NCBI GenBank assembly: GCA_032622095.1 | Contig: CP136066.1 | Span: forward strand, 96,741,319-96,805,318 | Reading direction: 5' to 3' | Length of the DNA: 64,000 nucleotides | From: Siphonodentalium dalli | Lineage: Eukaryota > Mollusca > Scaphopoda > Gadilida > Siphonodentaliidae | Part shown: positions 11,443 to 21,883 of the stretch, piece by piece | How the letters are laid out: every line of letters starts with the position of its first letter | Numbering within the stretch: the stretch's first letter is position 1 | The notes under the pieces: model-generated | Databases searched by the model: none | The model's input: only the letters and a program-made list of their open reading frames with translations | Told to the model about the DNA's origin: nothing | Made by a program: the position numbers and the translations under genes

Positions 11443-11668
11443 TGGCAGGGTAATTGCCGTACGTTTATCGACTAATAATTCGTCCAGAATTAAGGAGTAA
11501 ATATTTGTGCTTCGTTCCGACGTTGTGTTCTCTGAAATGGTACTGTAGATTTGGTTGGAGTATTTGGAAATCTTATTTGATTTCTACATTCTTCCAGTGG
11601 AGATAAATGTCTGGGTACTAACTTATCAGTTTTATTGACAGAAATAAGTCCACAATATGTCTTTAAGA

Positions 11669-11843
11669 AAACAAATCAGCAGATAAGAGCCTCCCACTCT
11701 CGATCAATAATCTGAAAATATCATCAGATTTTAACAGAGTGCATCAATGTCTGCAAAGGTCGTTCAAATAAACTCATTCTCTCAAATCAATCGGCGCTAA
11801 ATTCAATGTCAACTGCTGGTTTTTGTCAGTCAACATGAACATG
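11669..11843 (+). repeat. Direct repeat pair, member 2
   Basis: Second copy of the segment at 11003-11168. Because only one family C element lies between, either the segment was duplicated with an insertion between the copies, or these are two members of an unnamed dispersed family. Confidence 0.7.
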
Positions 11844-11849
11844 AACTTG

Positions 11850-12660
11850 ATGTTGGTTTCAATCAAACACCAATAAGATTTCAATGGGAGACTTCCGAGA
11901 TAAAATCAAAGTTAGCTGCTGGCATCATATTTTCCAAAAATAAATAGCCTTCAATATTTTATATACTTATCCTTTCCAAAACAAAAATAATGTGCTATTT
12001 GCTTTTTGTTTAATGTTATAGTCGTCCATTCAGAATGATTTTATCCCATGTATAGATGTGTAAAAAAAACCAGCACCCACCAGCACCCACACCCCTAATT
12101 TTTCTAGCTTCACACAATTTTTTGGAGTGAATAAAATACATGTACTCAAAATTTTAATGATTGCTGTGTAACACTCGAAATCAATTATTGAAAATATATC
12201 AGAGCTCTTATTTCAGGGAGTTCATTGATTGTTTATCATCAAGACTCTCTCTCTCTTTAGATACATCGATCAATAAAATGCATCTATTTTACTATGATGA
12301 AAGCAAGCCGGCACTAGTTTTAATACACCTTTTATCAGTATGATCATCATCTGAGTCAGACTTTATCTAACTGAGTCACAAAGCATGAAAATCAATTCCT
12401 CACATCATTGCATGTTGCAATCACTCACCGACAGTAAAAGCGGATAACACTCACGCACACTCTTGGCACAGACAGCAATTGCATGCTAATAATTCAATAT
12501 TACAGTTATTTAAAAAGAGATTGCAGGGAAAATCACTGTCTTTCTAGGCATCCTGGCATTGTAGGCAGAAAATAACCCAAGAGACTTAAATGTTATGCTT
12601 TGTAGAATACCTATAGAGCCGGTCAGTCTGATTCATTGCATTGTTTGTAAAGGATTTTAT
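11850..12660. other. Plain AT-rich intron
   Basis: I see no gene or clear mobile element. A small CAGCACCCAC duplication is at about 12070. Confidence 0.55.
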
Positions 12661-13343
12661 CTCAGCTTAAAAGTGGTCTACCTCTTTGTAAATATGTGTT
12701 ATATAGTTAACGGGGCATAGAATATTAGAAGACCCATGTCAGGAAATGCTTATATCGATTAATATTGATTATATTTTTGAATATTTTCTGGTCTAAAAAG
12801 GTGTAGTTGTTTAGCTAACGAACAATTTATGGTTACTGTTAAGAGAGAAGAAATTTTATTGTGTAATTTTGTCACACATAAACGTTAATTACATGTAGAC
12901 TCATTATTGATTTCACTATGTAATAAAACAATACAAACAATCAATCTGGGATATTTGACATTCAGAGCAAAGCTATGGGAACATCTTAATGATCCATATC
13001 GCCAAGTGGTTCCACCTGAATGTTCTGTTCTAAAAATAGAACAATAAAGTGTCACACTTTATAATAAAATACTCAACATAAAATCAATATTAATTGATAA
13101 GCATTTCCTGGTAGGGATTTCCAACTCATTTGGATTATTTCATACCCAGAAAACTATCTAAGATTTGTTATTTAACTCTTTCGCAGCCAAACGCGCATAA
13201 ATGCGAACTTCGAAGACGCTGCCAATCGCGCATTTTTGCGAATTTGGTATGTAGTCTAATGTATGGGATATAACTCTATTCTTTCGGGCATGTTTGACAG
13301 TGTACAATGTATTTATATGTAGTACTGTTGCGCGCGAAGTGAC

Positions 13344-13470
13344 AATTTTGATATATACCTGTATTGTCAGTAAGGTTTTGATAAATTTTCAACAGTTGGA
13401 GATCTTGAAGTGCCAGTTGTAATTTAGTTTGGTCCAGTTGGGAGTTATGGGCAATGATCTATTGGGGGAG
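13344..13470 (+). repeat. 127-bp segment identical in inverted orientation to 16678-16804
   Basis: From AATTTTGATATATACC to CTATTGGGGGAG, every base I compared matches the reverse complement of 16678-16804. Homology stops abruptly at both ends. Perfect identity among otherwise diverged repeats implies a very recent copy or gene conversion. Confidence 0.9.
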
Positions 13471-13620
13471 TGACAATGTCCTCAAGGTCATGCTATTTCT
13501 GACGTTATGGGAGTACAGTCAGAGCCGGAATATTGCGTCATTGTTGTTAGCACGTGGTTATCTGTCGAAAATGGCTGCTCGCAAAAGACTCAGGACTGAA
13601 GAAGTTATTGTTATTACCTC

Positions 13621-13822
13621 TATACTCTAATGATCGAGGGGCACCTGCGGCGCATAAGATACTTATACCTATTATTTAGGTGGGCAGTAGCCTCTATAGG
13701 GGCGCCTGCGGCGCATAAGATACTATGGGTGGCGGGATAGGGTGGCGGGTGGGTAACTAACCTATATACTCTAATGATCGAGGGGCGCCTGCGGCGCATA
13801 AGATACTTATACCTATTATTTA
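13621..13822 (+). repeat. 58-bp direct repeats with GGCGCCTGCGGCGCATAAGA core
   Basis: Copies at 13621-13678 and 13765-13822 are nearly identical (one difference, GGCACC against GGCGCC). A third, partial copy (GGGGCGCCTGCGGCGC) is at about 13699-13724. They lie inside the TTAA element. Confidence 0.85.
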
Positions 13823-13979
13823 TAATACACCTTTACTGGTTTTGAACAACCCTTGTCTATTGTATCATTTTCCAGTGATGATAACAGGCAACTAAATTAA
13901 TTATGCTGGTGAGTTGACCATGCGTACGCCCGCGTGACCCATATAATTCACATAAATCATCGTAAAACCCAATTTTCCT

Positions 13980-14410
13980 GAAATTCAAGATGGCCGCCAA
14001 GATCACGTGACTTATAAGGGGCGGAGCAGGGTCATATGTCCCCCTGCAGGTATATATATACATATGGGTATGGTTATATATATCTATATTTGGAATTGTA
14101 CCTATCAGGGAATATTCAAGCAACAAAAGCACGAACTCAACAAAGTGCGCCATTGTATCCCATTTTGCTACAAATAGGTGGCAACTTGCATAAATCCAAG
14201 ATGGACGCCAAGGTCACGTGACCTATTTTATGTCCAAAGTGGGTTCATATAGGTTACTCCCGTGTACCCTACTGTTGGACAGCGTATAATTGGGTTGAAA
14301 ATTAGAAAACAAACAACACACCCATTCATAGCCACACAAACTGTACATATACTGACAAATAGCCACTAATCCAAGATGGCCGCAAATGTCACGTGACCTT
14401 GGTGGGCGTG
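13980..14410 (+). repeat. Three CAAGATGG...TCACGTGAC repeats
   Basis: CAAGATGG(C/A)CGC with GTCACGTGACC-type palindromes occurs near 13987, 14198 and 14373, spaced 211 and 175 bp. The units are diverged outside these cores. CACGTG is an E-box core, but its presence in a transposon repeat does not show binding. Confidence 0.65.
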
Positions 14411-14635
14411 TCCACCTATGTATATCTATGTCTATATACATGTGAAGTTTCAACTAATTATATTAGAAACTGCTTGAGATATAATGTATTACCCATATAT
14501 ACCTGAAATACATGGATATATGTACAGGATGCGTGGCACTGGGGGCTACGTCTGTGGTGGCGGGTGGCAGCGAAAGAGTTAAAGAGCTAATCCATCTTTA
14601 ACCTCTTCGCTGCTATGACATCCATAACTATTACG

Positions 14636-14714
14636 AATGTAAAAGTGCATTTTGTATGCTATATGGTCCATAGTACCTACGGACCATATAGCATACAACA
14701 TGCACTTTTACATT
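14636..14714. repeat. Long near-perfect hairpin (34-bp arms)
   Basis: The arms 14636-14669 and 14681-14714 (AATGTAAAAGTGCAT... and ...ATGCACTTTTACATT) match at 33 of 34 positions around an 11-bp loop. It lies just after a TTAACCTCTTCGCTGC sequence that resembles the end of the neighbouring TTAA element, so it may be a second, smaller MITE whose far end I could not place. Confidence 0.75.
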
Positions 14715-14716
14715 AC

Positions 14717-15528
14717 TTCAACGCACTTGTAGGTGGCCATCAATAATCATTGGTAACTCAGAAATTAGTGCAACTGACAAGTGTATCTCAAAGTTTCTAA
14801 CAATGTGCAATGTTCAAGGATTGTGTATGATAATAGCTTTGCTTTTCACAACATTTCCATTATATTTTTCCACTGCAAAATGCCAAGAACGTCATTGGCC
14901 ACTCTTTAAGTCCACTTTTACAAAATCTGTTCAGCTTCTCACTGGGAGAACTCAGGTTCCAACCAACAATGTAAGAAAACTTAAAATAAAACAATAAACA
15001 TTGACAGAAATTTTATGTGAGCCATGAAAATCTATAAATTTATCAAATGTAGGAAAATAATCAACTCAATGAGTTGAACTCATACTAGTAATATTGGTTG
15101 AAAAAAAAACTAAAAGAATGGTTGATGGGGGGGGGGGGGGGGGGGGTGTACATGTACTACCCTAAACTGTTGCACAACATATCTGCAGACAGCAAGTGAC
15201 GAAACAGCTGGCTCCTGCTATTATACTCATCTCATTATCCCAACATTATCCCCACCCTCAGCATGGTATGTCTGCCCTTCTGTACTTAGACCATTCTTCA
15301 GGCCAACATTAATTTTGTTCAGCTTCAGCCAGATTTACTAGAATCTTTCTACCAGTCCACATTGCTTTGGTACAAAATAGCACACATGGCACCAATATGT
15401 GCCATGTCCTTGACAGACCAATGTATACAGCTCAAATAGTCCCTGGCAATCCATCAAAATGTTTACCTGGTGTACCCTGTGAGGCCATTATAAAATGTAC
15501 TATGTTTTCCATGTCCTTTGTGGAAAAA
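14717..15528. other. Plain intron with 20-base poly-G
   Basis: I see no gene. A run of 20 G lies at 15127-15146. The 64-codon frame at 14803-14997 starts with hydrophobic residues but has no recognisable domain. Confidence 0.5.
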
Positions 15529-15745
15529 TACAGTAATGCCCTAATTAATCGACTCCTTAACCACAGCAGAATTATGGGTAACTTTTCAGGATTTAGTCGA
15601 AAATATGGCTTGTTGCCATTCATCGGAAAGCTCTCCCCGAGAGCTTTCCGATGAATGGCAACAAGCCATATTTCCGACTAAATCCTGAAAAGTTACCCAT
15701 AATTCTGCTGTGCTTAAGGAGTCGATTAATTAGGGCATTACTGTA
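15529..15745. mobile_element. Family A palindromic MITE, full length (217 bp)
   Basis: The best copy: TACAGTAATGCCCTAATTAA through GAGAGCTTTCCGATG to TTAATTAGGGCATTACTGTA, two arms of about 105 bp that can pair almost fully. The ends are TA|CAGTAATGCC and GGCATTACTG|TA. A 95-codon frame through the hairpin is a by-product of the palindrome. Confidence 0.92.
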
Positions 15746-15802
15746 CCTACACAAAATCTTCTATTGGCCTCTTAGAAATATGTTAACTTGTGGGTCGGGA
15801 TA

Positions 15803-15994
15803 TTAACCCTTTCATGATGGGAGTTGCACTGGTGCAGCATTAAAGACCCTATACCAGTGCATTCTCTTAAATATTGGGAGCCTCGCATATATTTATAAGA
15901 GAATGCACTGGCTCTATACAAGGTCAAGGTAACTATTGTTAGGCCAATGTGTTCTCTTATACATGCGAGAGAATGCATTGGTAATTTGGGTTAA
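15803..15994. mobile_element. Family C TTAA MITE, copy 3 (internally shortened)
   Basis: It starts TTAACCCTTTCATGATGGG and ends in GGGTTAA. The second internal hairpin is reduced to ATGCGAGAGAATGCATTGG, so about 70 bp of the consensus is missing. Confidence 0.8.
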
Positions 15995-16051
15995 AAACTT
16001 TTTTTATGTTACAACTTACATAGAGTGACAGAATGATGTACATAGACAAGC

Positions 16052-16316
16052 CGTGGTGATACGGGGTAGTAGGCGGTAACCACTGCGGTATCGAGATGGT
16101 CACTGTAGTGGAGTTATGGTACCATGCAGTTATAATACTGTGGTCTATTAGTGGGTTGTCACACCAAAACTTAAAGAAAATAATACGTCCACGAGGATCT
16201 TATTAAGTTCCACAGATATAAGGAGAATCACTGCATTTTATTTTCATGCCTGCGAACCGTGACTGAATGCATCGAGGTGTAACTGCGGACCGCAGTGTTA
16301 CCGGGGTGACACCACG
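16052..16316. mobile_element. Possible 265-bp fold-back element, GC-richer
   Basis: The ends CCGTGGTGATACGGGGTA and (reverse-complemented) CGTGGTGTCACCCCGGTA are diverged inverted repeats of about 50 bp that both continue into CACTGCGGT and (A/C)TCGA(G)ATG. Family unknown, no clear target duplication. Confidence 0.4.
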
Positions 16317-16339
16317 TTAGAGGTGGTCAATTACTTATA

Positions 16340-16470
16340 TATAGCTGTAGGATCAGATTGAAGTTCCCAGTTGAAGTTGAAGACGTTCACCCATTTAATA
16401 GTCACCTCGGTGATGCATTTTATCTTCAGCAAATTAGGGATATAGAAACTGAAGGGAAAAAGTAACTAAC
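16340..16470. repeat. Family B flank unit without its palindrome
   Basis: Contains AGGATCAGATTGAAGTTCCC, GTTCACCCATTTAATAGTC and TTAGGGATATAGAAACT, the stretch that normally joins two B palindromes. No palindrome is adjacent. Confidence 0.6.
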
Positions 16471-16804
16471 AAGACAGTCAATGACTGTGGGGTCGCACAC
16501 CAGACTGTAAAGACCGAGAAGACTGGGACTCAGAAGTCTACAATAGTCAGTACTTGTAAAATCACTTCAAAACAAGTAGTTCTAAACACAGGTTGACACA
16601 GGTAGAGGGTCTTCTTTAAATGGTGGGAGGGGTATTGAGGGTGTCCACCTTGAAATTTCTAACTGCACCCTCTCCTCCTCCCCCAATAGATCATTGCCCA
16701 TAACTCCCAACTGGACCAAACTAAATTACAACTGGCACTTCAAGATCTCCAACTGTTGAAAATTTATCAAAACCTTACTGACAATACAGGTATATATCAA
16801 AATT
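16469..16804 (-). repeat. Dispersed repeat with GACAGTCAATGACTG start; 3' 127 bp identical to 13344-13470
   Basis: 16469-16600 (ACAAGACAGTCAATGACTG, GGGGTCGC, GACTGGGACTC, AATCACTT) matches 28198-28330. The part from 16678 to 16804 is the exact inverted copy of 13344-13470, and a diverged equivalent follows the 28-kb copy. The whole is probably one repeat family. Confidence 0.7.
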
Positions 16805-17439
16805 ATTACATGTAATATAGGAAGCTATATACAAGTAGCAAACATGAATTCATAGCATAGATAGGGTGGGTGCGGGAGTGTTAAATCTCCTACATGTATC
16901 TCTGCCCCAATTTGAACCAAATCTAAATCCCAATCTATGAGATCCATTGATCAAAGTATTTTCAAAGGGTATATTAACAAAGTTGAAGTGAGTTCACAAA
17001 TTTTAGGGAAGGGTTAACAACATGGCACCTCTGATAATTGTTCCTGGAAATCATGATCAGCATAATAAATAAGACTCATCATTATCACAGATGAAAAGGA
17101 GTTAATAGCCTATATAAACATAATATTGTAACACCTGCATGTACAATTGCATAGAACACAGCACATATGAATTAATCTAATTTAAATTGAAATTAATGAC
17201 ACAAATAACCATTATCCAGCCATTTCTGTTATTAGTTTATCAAACACTTTCAGACAAAATAAGATCTCATTTCATACACAAGAAACGTTGGAGATAATGG
17301 CAGGCAGACAAGCTTTATATTGTCGTCAGTGAAGGAGATGACTTCTCAAATAATATTGTGGCATTAGGAATGTGAAAGCACAACATTTGTAACACTGGTA
17401 CATGTACTTATTTGACCCTTCAATTTGCAAGGGTAATGA
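16805..17439. other. Plain AT-rich intron
   Basis: I see nothing identifiable. Confidence 0.5.
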
Positions 17440-17645
17440 TCTGTTAGTTCATGATTTTTCTCCCAGACCCCTGGATCGATTTCAACTAAATTTGGTGGGG
17501 TGAGGCGGTGTGCCCTGGCGGATGTTGTAACAGGGTTAGTTTTTAAAATTTAAAATTAAAAAATATTCAAATAAAGAATTGTTGATGGATGGACGGCTAG
17601 CTGGACGACGGACGAGTGATGACTATATCCCCACAACTAAAAACA
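17440..17645 (+). mobile_element. Pearl/HINE-like fragment (family D)
   Basis: Core-like text (CCCCTGGATCGATTTCAACT) is followed by GATGGATGGACGGC, GGACGACGGACGAGTGATGA and CTATATCCCCACAACTAAAA. This matches the 3' end plan of the element ending at 31312. Confidence 0.5.
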
Positions 17646-17692
17646 ATGTTAATTTGAGACTATCGATACACTTCCTTGAAGATGAGGCGTAA

Positions 17693-17783
17693 GCAGATTG
17701 AGGTCCCCAGACAATGAATTGGTGATGCTAGCCCGCTATGTGGAGTAGCACCACTAAATTCACATTCTGGGGACCTTATTCTG
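17693..17783. repeat. Family B palindrome
   Basis: Arms GCAGATTGAGGTCCCC and GGGGACCTTATTCTG, with centre GATGCTAGCCC / GAGTAGCACCAC. The upstream flank AATTTGAGACTAT.GATAC is conserved with the 27-kb and 30-kb copies. Confidence 0.8.
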
Positions 17784-18062
17784 AAAATGACCAACACACT
17801 ATATCCAGGTTTGTACATGGAGATATTTAGATGAATATCAAAGTTATCCAAACTCAGATAACAGTTCTAACAGGCAGACGACATCTTGGGGTCTGAATTT
17901 TTTATAATATGGTCACTTTGAGGGTTGTCATAGTTGTCAAAAGTACAGTACCACTTTTGTGACAAAAAGACGCCATTTATTCTCCTCATGTGGTTTTTGC
18001 ATTAAGATCACATGGCAAATTATAAGAAAGAAAATATATTTTTCAACACCATATCAATGAGT

Positions 18063-18254
18063 TACAGTATGCCCTAAATAATCGACTCCTTAACCACAGC
18101 AGAATTATGGGTAACTTTTCAGGATTTAGTCGGAAATATAACTTGTTGCCATTAATCAGAAAGCTGTCAGTGAGCCATATTTCTGACTAAATCCTGAAAA
18201 ATTACGCATAATTCTGCTGTGGTTAAGGAGTCGATTATTTAGTGCATTACTGTA
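18063..18254. mobile_element. Family A palindromic MITE, centre shortened
   Basis: TACAGTATGCCCTAAATAAT to TTTAGTGCATTACTGTA. The central GAGAGCTTTCC mirror is lost (about 25 bp), leaving CTGTCAGTGAGCCATATTT. Confidence 0.88.
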
Positions 18255-18785
18255 GGTTAGAACTATTTCATACAGGTTTGTCTTGATATCCATTTAGTGT
18301 TGAAATGATTAGGGGTTTTCAGAAGTGGACTACAAGTCATTCATCAAACCTAGTCTCCTGGAACATGATTGACAACGGAACGTCTTTTCAAACTATATTT
18401 TGAAAACTGTTACTGTTGAGTTTCTGGCGGATTACTTCACAAATATGCCATTAATGCCAACTTAATGGTAATTGTCACAAGAAATCCAGTCAAAAATAAA
18501 AATAATCAGCCCGACAAATGTTTCTATTAAATATCGGCATCATCAAAGGGTCACTGCAGGGAGTAATAATGGAATCTTTGAATAATAAGGGTACCGAATT
18601 ATTGAAAGTTGTTCATCTTATGAAGGGATCTTTACACCACATGTTGTTTGTGGCGATCAGTAGGCCAAGTCAGGGATTTGTTTTGACTAATCGACTGGTG
18701 GAGTTCAGCATCGATTCATTTAATTATCAAGTCTACAACGATTAGTTTAAAAAATCATTTCAAAACTAATATACATCCTCCAAAA
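18255..18785. other. Plain intron
   Basis: The 75-codon frame at 18518-18745 has no recognised domain and no splice or conservation support. Confidence 0.45.
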
Positions 18786-18786
18786 T

Positions 18787-19374
18787 TAAGGCCCTGCAAA
18801 TCGGGGGTTTAGTCAAATCAAATATCGAATCGAATCAGGGTGCGAATGAAATCAGATTGAAGAGGAGAATCAAAATTGGTTCTGACGATTTGAAAGTTGA
18901 GAATATCCAGTATGTTTGTTCATTAAAACTTGCAACTGCATTCCCCAGCACTGCTAATATTGGAGTGCTGAACACAGTCACTTGATCTTATGAATAGAGC
19001 ACATGTTTATTGGTAACTAGAGGTTCAAGAACATGCGCTGTGATCACCTGTGATTGAAAAATACAGAAAAGGTGCAACATAGTTTGTTTTCTTTATTAGA
19101 TACACAAGCAACACATATAATTAAATACACGTGCATGTTTTCGAGGCATAAATATATATTTTTTCAAATGTTTTTCATGACTAACAGTCATTCGACTGAC
19201 ATCTATCACCATTTCAACTGAGCTATTTAATATTATTTCACAAGAGTTTGCTATGCAAATCAGATGTTGGCAATTGCACGAATCAATTTTGATTTTCGCC
19301 AGTGATCGTCACATCACGAAAATCTTTATGCGAATCGACTTGGTGATTCGCGTGGAAAATTAAACCCTGTACAC
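18787..19374. mobile_element. Possible worn relative of the hAT element at 20032
   Basis: The left end TAAGGCCCTGCAAAT resembles TAGGGCCCTGCGAAT of 20032-21145, and both continue into repeated ATCGAATCGAAT. A candidate right end is TTAAACCCTGTA (about 19363-19374). No 8-bp duplication could be matched. Confidence 0.35.
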
Positions 19375-19440
19375 AAAAACTATTCGGGAGTGGATTTCAT
19401 CAGAGGGATGTAAAATATCATACAAAAAGGCTGGACTTGA

Positions 19441-19715
19441 TCGAATGGGATGAAAACAGGGCTGTTGCCTGGTGTGGGCATACCTATAACATATTGCTGA
19501 GATACTCAGGCAGATGGACTCCAAAATCAAAATTTTCAGATAAATAAAGATGAAGAATAACTCTCAAACAGAAAACCCAAACAAAACGATTGAACAATCC
19601 ATTAAATGTACTCATTGTAATGAACATTCATACAAATTTCATTGACATCTGACAACCCGTGGTTGAGATATGATATCTGCCCCAGACGGACAGAAGGACA
19701 TTACGACAGATGGAG
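19441..19715 (+). mobile_element. Pearl/HINE-like fragment (family D)
   Basis: Diverged relative of 3771-4112: shared AAATTTTCAGATAAA, AATAACTCT..AACAGAAAA, CATTCATACAAATTTCATTG and a GGACAGAAGGACA tract. Confidence 0.5.
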
Positions 19716-19740
19716 GATTGGATGAGTAGTTATCCCACAG

Positions 19741-19945
19741 TAAATGTTCAAATAATAAGTTCAACAAACGACCATGTTCGATGAACTTATTATCTAAATA
19801 TTTCCCTCAATAAATGTCTTCACTTTTATCTGTTGTCCCCTTGTTTTACCTTAACATCTCTCCAAATGAATAATAGATAATTCCAATGTACACTTTTATA
19901 ACTGAGTGGGAGAATCCATTTAGTATAGAAAGGTTATACCATTCA
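19741..19945. repeat. Family H fold-back repeat, one half
   Basis: It contains the small palindrome ATAATAAGTTCAACAAACG / GATGAACTTATTATC, then the arm GAATAATAGATAATTCCAAT, ACTTTTATAACTGAGTGGG, AGAATCCATTTAGTATAGAA. Related arms are at 26703, 51254, 51900 and 55805. Confidence 0.6.
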
Positions 19946-20031
19946 AGTGACATTTTTAACCCTTCCATAACTGGAGCTTCCTGAAATTTTGCGAAAACCC
20001 TGTGCCAATGCATTCTCTTATATATGTGAGT

Positions 20032-21145
20032 TAGGGCCCTGCGAATTTTGATCATATCGAATCGAATATCGAATCGAATTATACATGTGTGTTGCATTCT
20101 TAATTAGGCATGTTTTGCCAAAGATTAGACGATGTTTGAAACGTTCTATGAACTTCCATGAACTTCCATCATAACTTATGTGGCGATCAACCGTCGATCG
20201 CGATACTATTAAATTCAACTGATTATTGTCGAGAAGAAAAAACAACAGATCAAAACGTCCATGCGGACCTTTACGATTAATATATAACCGGCTTATCGGA
20301 ACTAAAATCACACAAAGTTTGTACAGTTTGCATGTACATGTAAAATTGCAAATGAGCATTCGGAAACATCCGTTATTGTAAACTTGAAGATGCAACAACA
20401 GTCGCAGGGTAGCCTGTTTGTGTAGTACTGGATGCTTCTCGAACTGATGATTCCATAGATGGGTTGTTGTCCCAGATGCTTGCGATTTATACACCATGTT
20501 GTATTCATCACACGTGTAAGTTCTTGTACTGTCTGAGAAGCTTATCGTGTTTAAAATAAACATGAATAACGGACGACTTATATTGTCAAGTGTCATGTCA
20601 AAGGAACGCTCCGAAACTGACAGTCAACTTCAAAAGAAAACTCCACCAACATGCACTTTTCGATGCCTGAAACACGTGTTGTTTACATCATCAGCGATGT
20701 CACATACACATCACGCGGAACCTGAGATGGATAGTCGGCGGAAAACGCTAGCAGTTGCTCAGTTTCATAGTTATTATAATTTACATGCGTCGTCGGTCCA
20801 ACGGCGATCTCAGAGATTTTGGCAACCATGTTAAAAGCTAGAATTCAGACGTATTTAGTGGTCCTAATTTAGTGGCTAATTACTGGCCATACTTATAGTT
20901 AACAGCATGCGTACAATCGTTATGTACAATAAGAATTATAAAGCGCATATATTCATAATTTTAGGGAATTAAATGGCACAGAAATAGCTAAGATCGACGT
21001 GTGTACGTGTTCGTAAGTAGCCTATAATTTCATCCATATACATGTATATTCGAAATTTCGAGTTGGAAATTTCGACTCGAATTCGAATCGAATTTGACAT
21101 TCGAATCGAATCTCGAATCGAATATCGAATATTCACAGGACCCTA
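20032..21145 (-). mobile_element. hAT-type element, 1,114 bp, inserted in family C
   Basis: The ends TAGGGCCCTGCGAAT and (reverse-complemented) TAGGGTCCTGTGAAT are inverted repeats. Subterminal DNA is rich in ATCGAATCGAAT. The flanks ATGTGAGT (20024-20031) and ATGCGAGT (21146-21153) form an 8-bp target duplication with one difference. A minus-strand piece of transposase-like sequence lies within. The element is far shorter than an autonomous hAT (usually over 2.5 kb), so most of the transposase gene is deleted. Confidence 0.9.
20150..20560 (-). pseudogene. hAT transposase remnant with BED-finger-like segment
   Basis: On the minus strand one frame reads TRTYTC, then VYKSQASGTTTHLWNHQFEK with HP after it. 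This fits the K..GTT.LW.HL...H half of a BED zinc finger, the DNA-binding domain at the N-terminus of many hAT transposases. The second cysteine of the finger appears replaced by Tyr, and no RNase-H-like catalytic part or C-terminal dimerisation domain follows. The frame continues into low-similarity sequence (possible remnant near FIERF). It looks dead. The call rests on this short motif plus the hAT ends around it. Confidence 0.6.
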
Positions 21146-21312
21146 ATGCGAGTCTGCCATATATATAAGAGAATCATTTGACTAACAATATTTACATAAG
21201 CCAGTACATTCTCCTTATATACGAGGCTCTCTATGGGAGACTCGCATATATAAGAGAATGCACTGGCACAGGATCTTCATAGCTGCACCAGCGCAGCTCC
21301 CGTCATGAAAGG

Positions 21313-21883
21313 ATACAAGACAACAATAAATTCCAATTTGACATACACGTACTAGCCCTTGAAACCTGATGGAAACAAAGATATTTTGAACTCTGGCCTA
21401 AAGCAATATGTACTTCTGTTAGAGCAGTAGCAAGTCACTCCATCGTTCTATCTCACTTCATCATCAGATCTCACCTGTACCACTGCCTTTATTCTCTCTG
21501 TTTGTCTTAGGATTTCTCAGCATTGTCTGTAGTTATTTAGTGATAGAATAGCTCACATAGCTCCAATAAGTTAGGCGATCATAACATTATCTGTGCACAG
21601 CTTCTGGTGCATATCTGATGAGTTTTCGGGTTGTCTGATGTCAACAAGATGAATGTTTTCTTATCCATGCTGGCTTCTATTGGTCTTCAAATAATTACTG
21701 CTGACGATGACTTCACGATGTCAATGAATTTATTGTGGAAATGTTCCAAATAGACATGTGGAGGTTTTAATTTTAATAGTCTTCAAAAATAGCAAGGCTC
21801 CTTCATTGAAAAGGAAGAAGTCGATGATCTAATCTTGAAGCAGTTGTACCAAAAGTATATGAATTGTCTCTGCCACTTGGTAT
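21313..21883. other. Plain intron
   Basis: I see nothing identifiable. Confidence 0.5.

Larger units (their letters stand above)
13172..14582. mobile_element. TTAA-flanked element with CTCTTTCGC ends (piggyBac-type, non-autonomous)
   Basis: It is bounded by TTAACTCTTTCGCAGCCA and TGGCAGCGAAAGAGTTAA, near-perfect inverted ends with TTAA at both edges. It sits inside a family J repeat, so the target duplication is directly visible. The interior holds a 127-bp segment identical to 16678-16804 (inverted), a 58-bp direct repeat and three repeats containing CACGTGAC. No transposase is present. Confidence 0.8.
12667..14600. mobile_element. Family J fold-back repeat, split by a later TTAA element
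   Basis: The left arm opens TTAAAAGTGGTCTACC. The inner mirrored blocks are TCAGGAAATGCTTAT and ATAAGCATTTCCTGG. The right arm runs into TTTGTTATTTAA at 13175, is broken by the element at 13172-14582, and resumes as TTAAAGAGCTAATCCATC to 14600. The unbroken family at 43486-43625 reads straight across this point (TTGTTATAGGAAGAGATAGA, then CCATCTTTAA), which supports the reading. Confidence 0.65.
19956..21312. mobile_element. Family C TTAA MITE, copy 4, interrupted by a hAT element
   Basis: It starts TTAACCCTTCCATAACTGG and ends CCCGTCATGAAAGG. Removing the hAT insertion (20032-21145) and one copy of its 8-bp duplication restores the family C sequence across CTTATATATG(T/C)GAGTCT. Confidence 0.88.

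Noticed and set aside
20547-20834. 95-codon plus-strand frame
   Set aside because: Antisense to, and inside, the hAT element. No domain.
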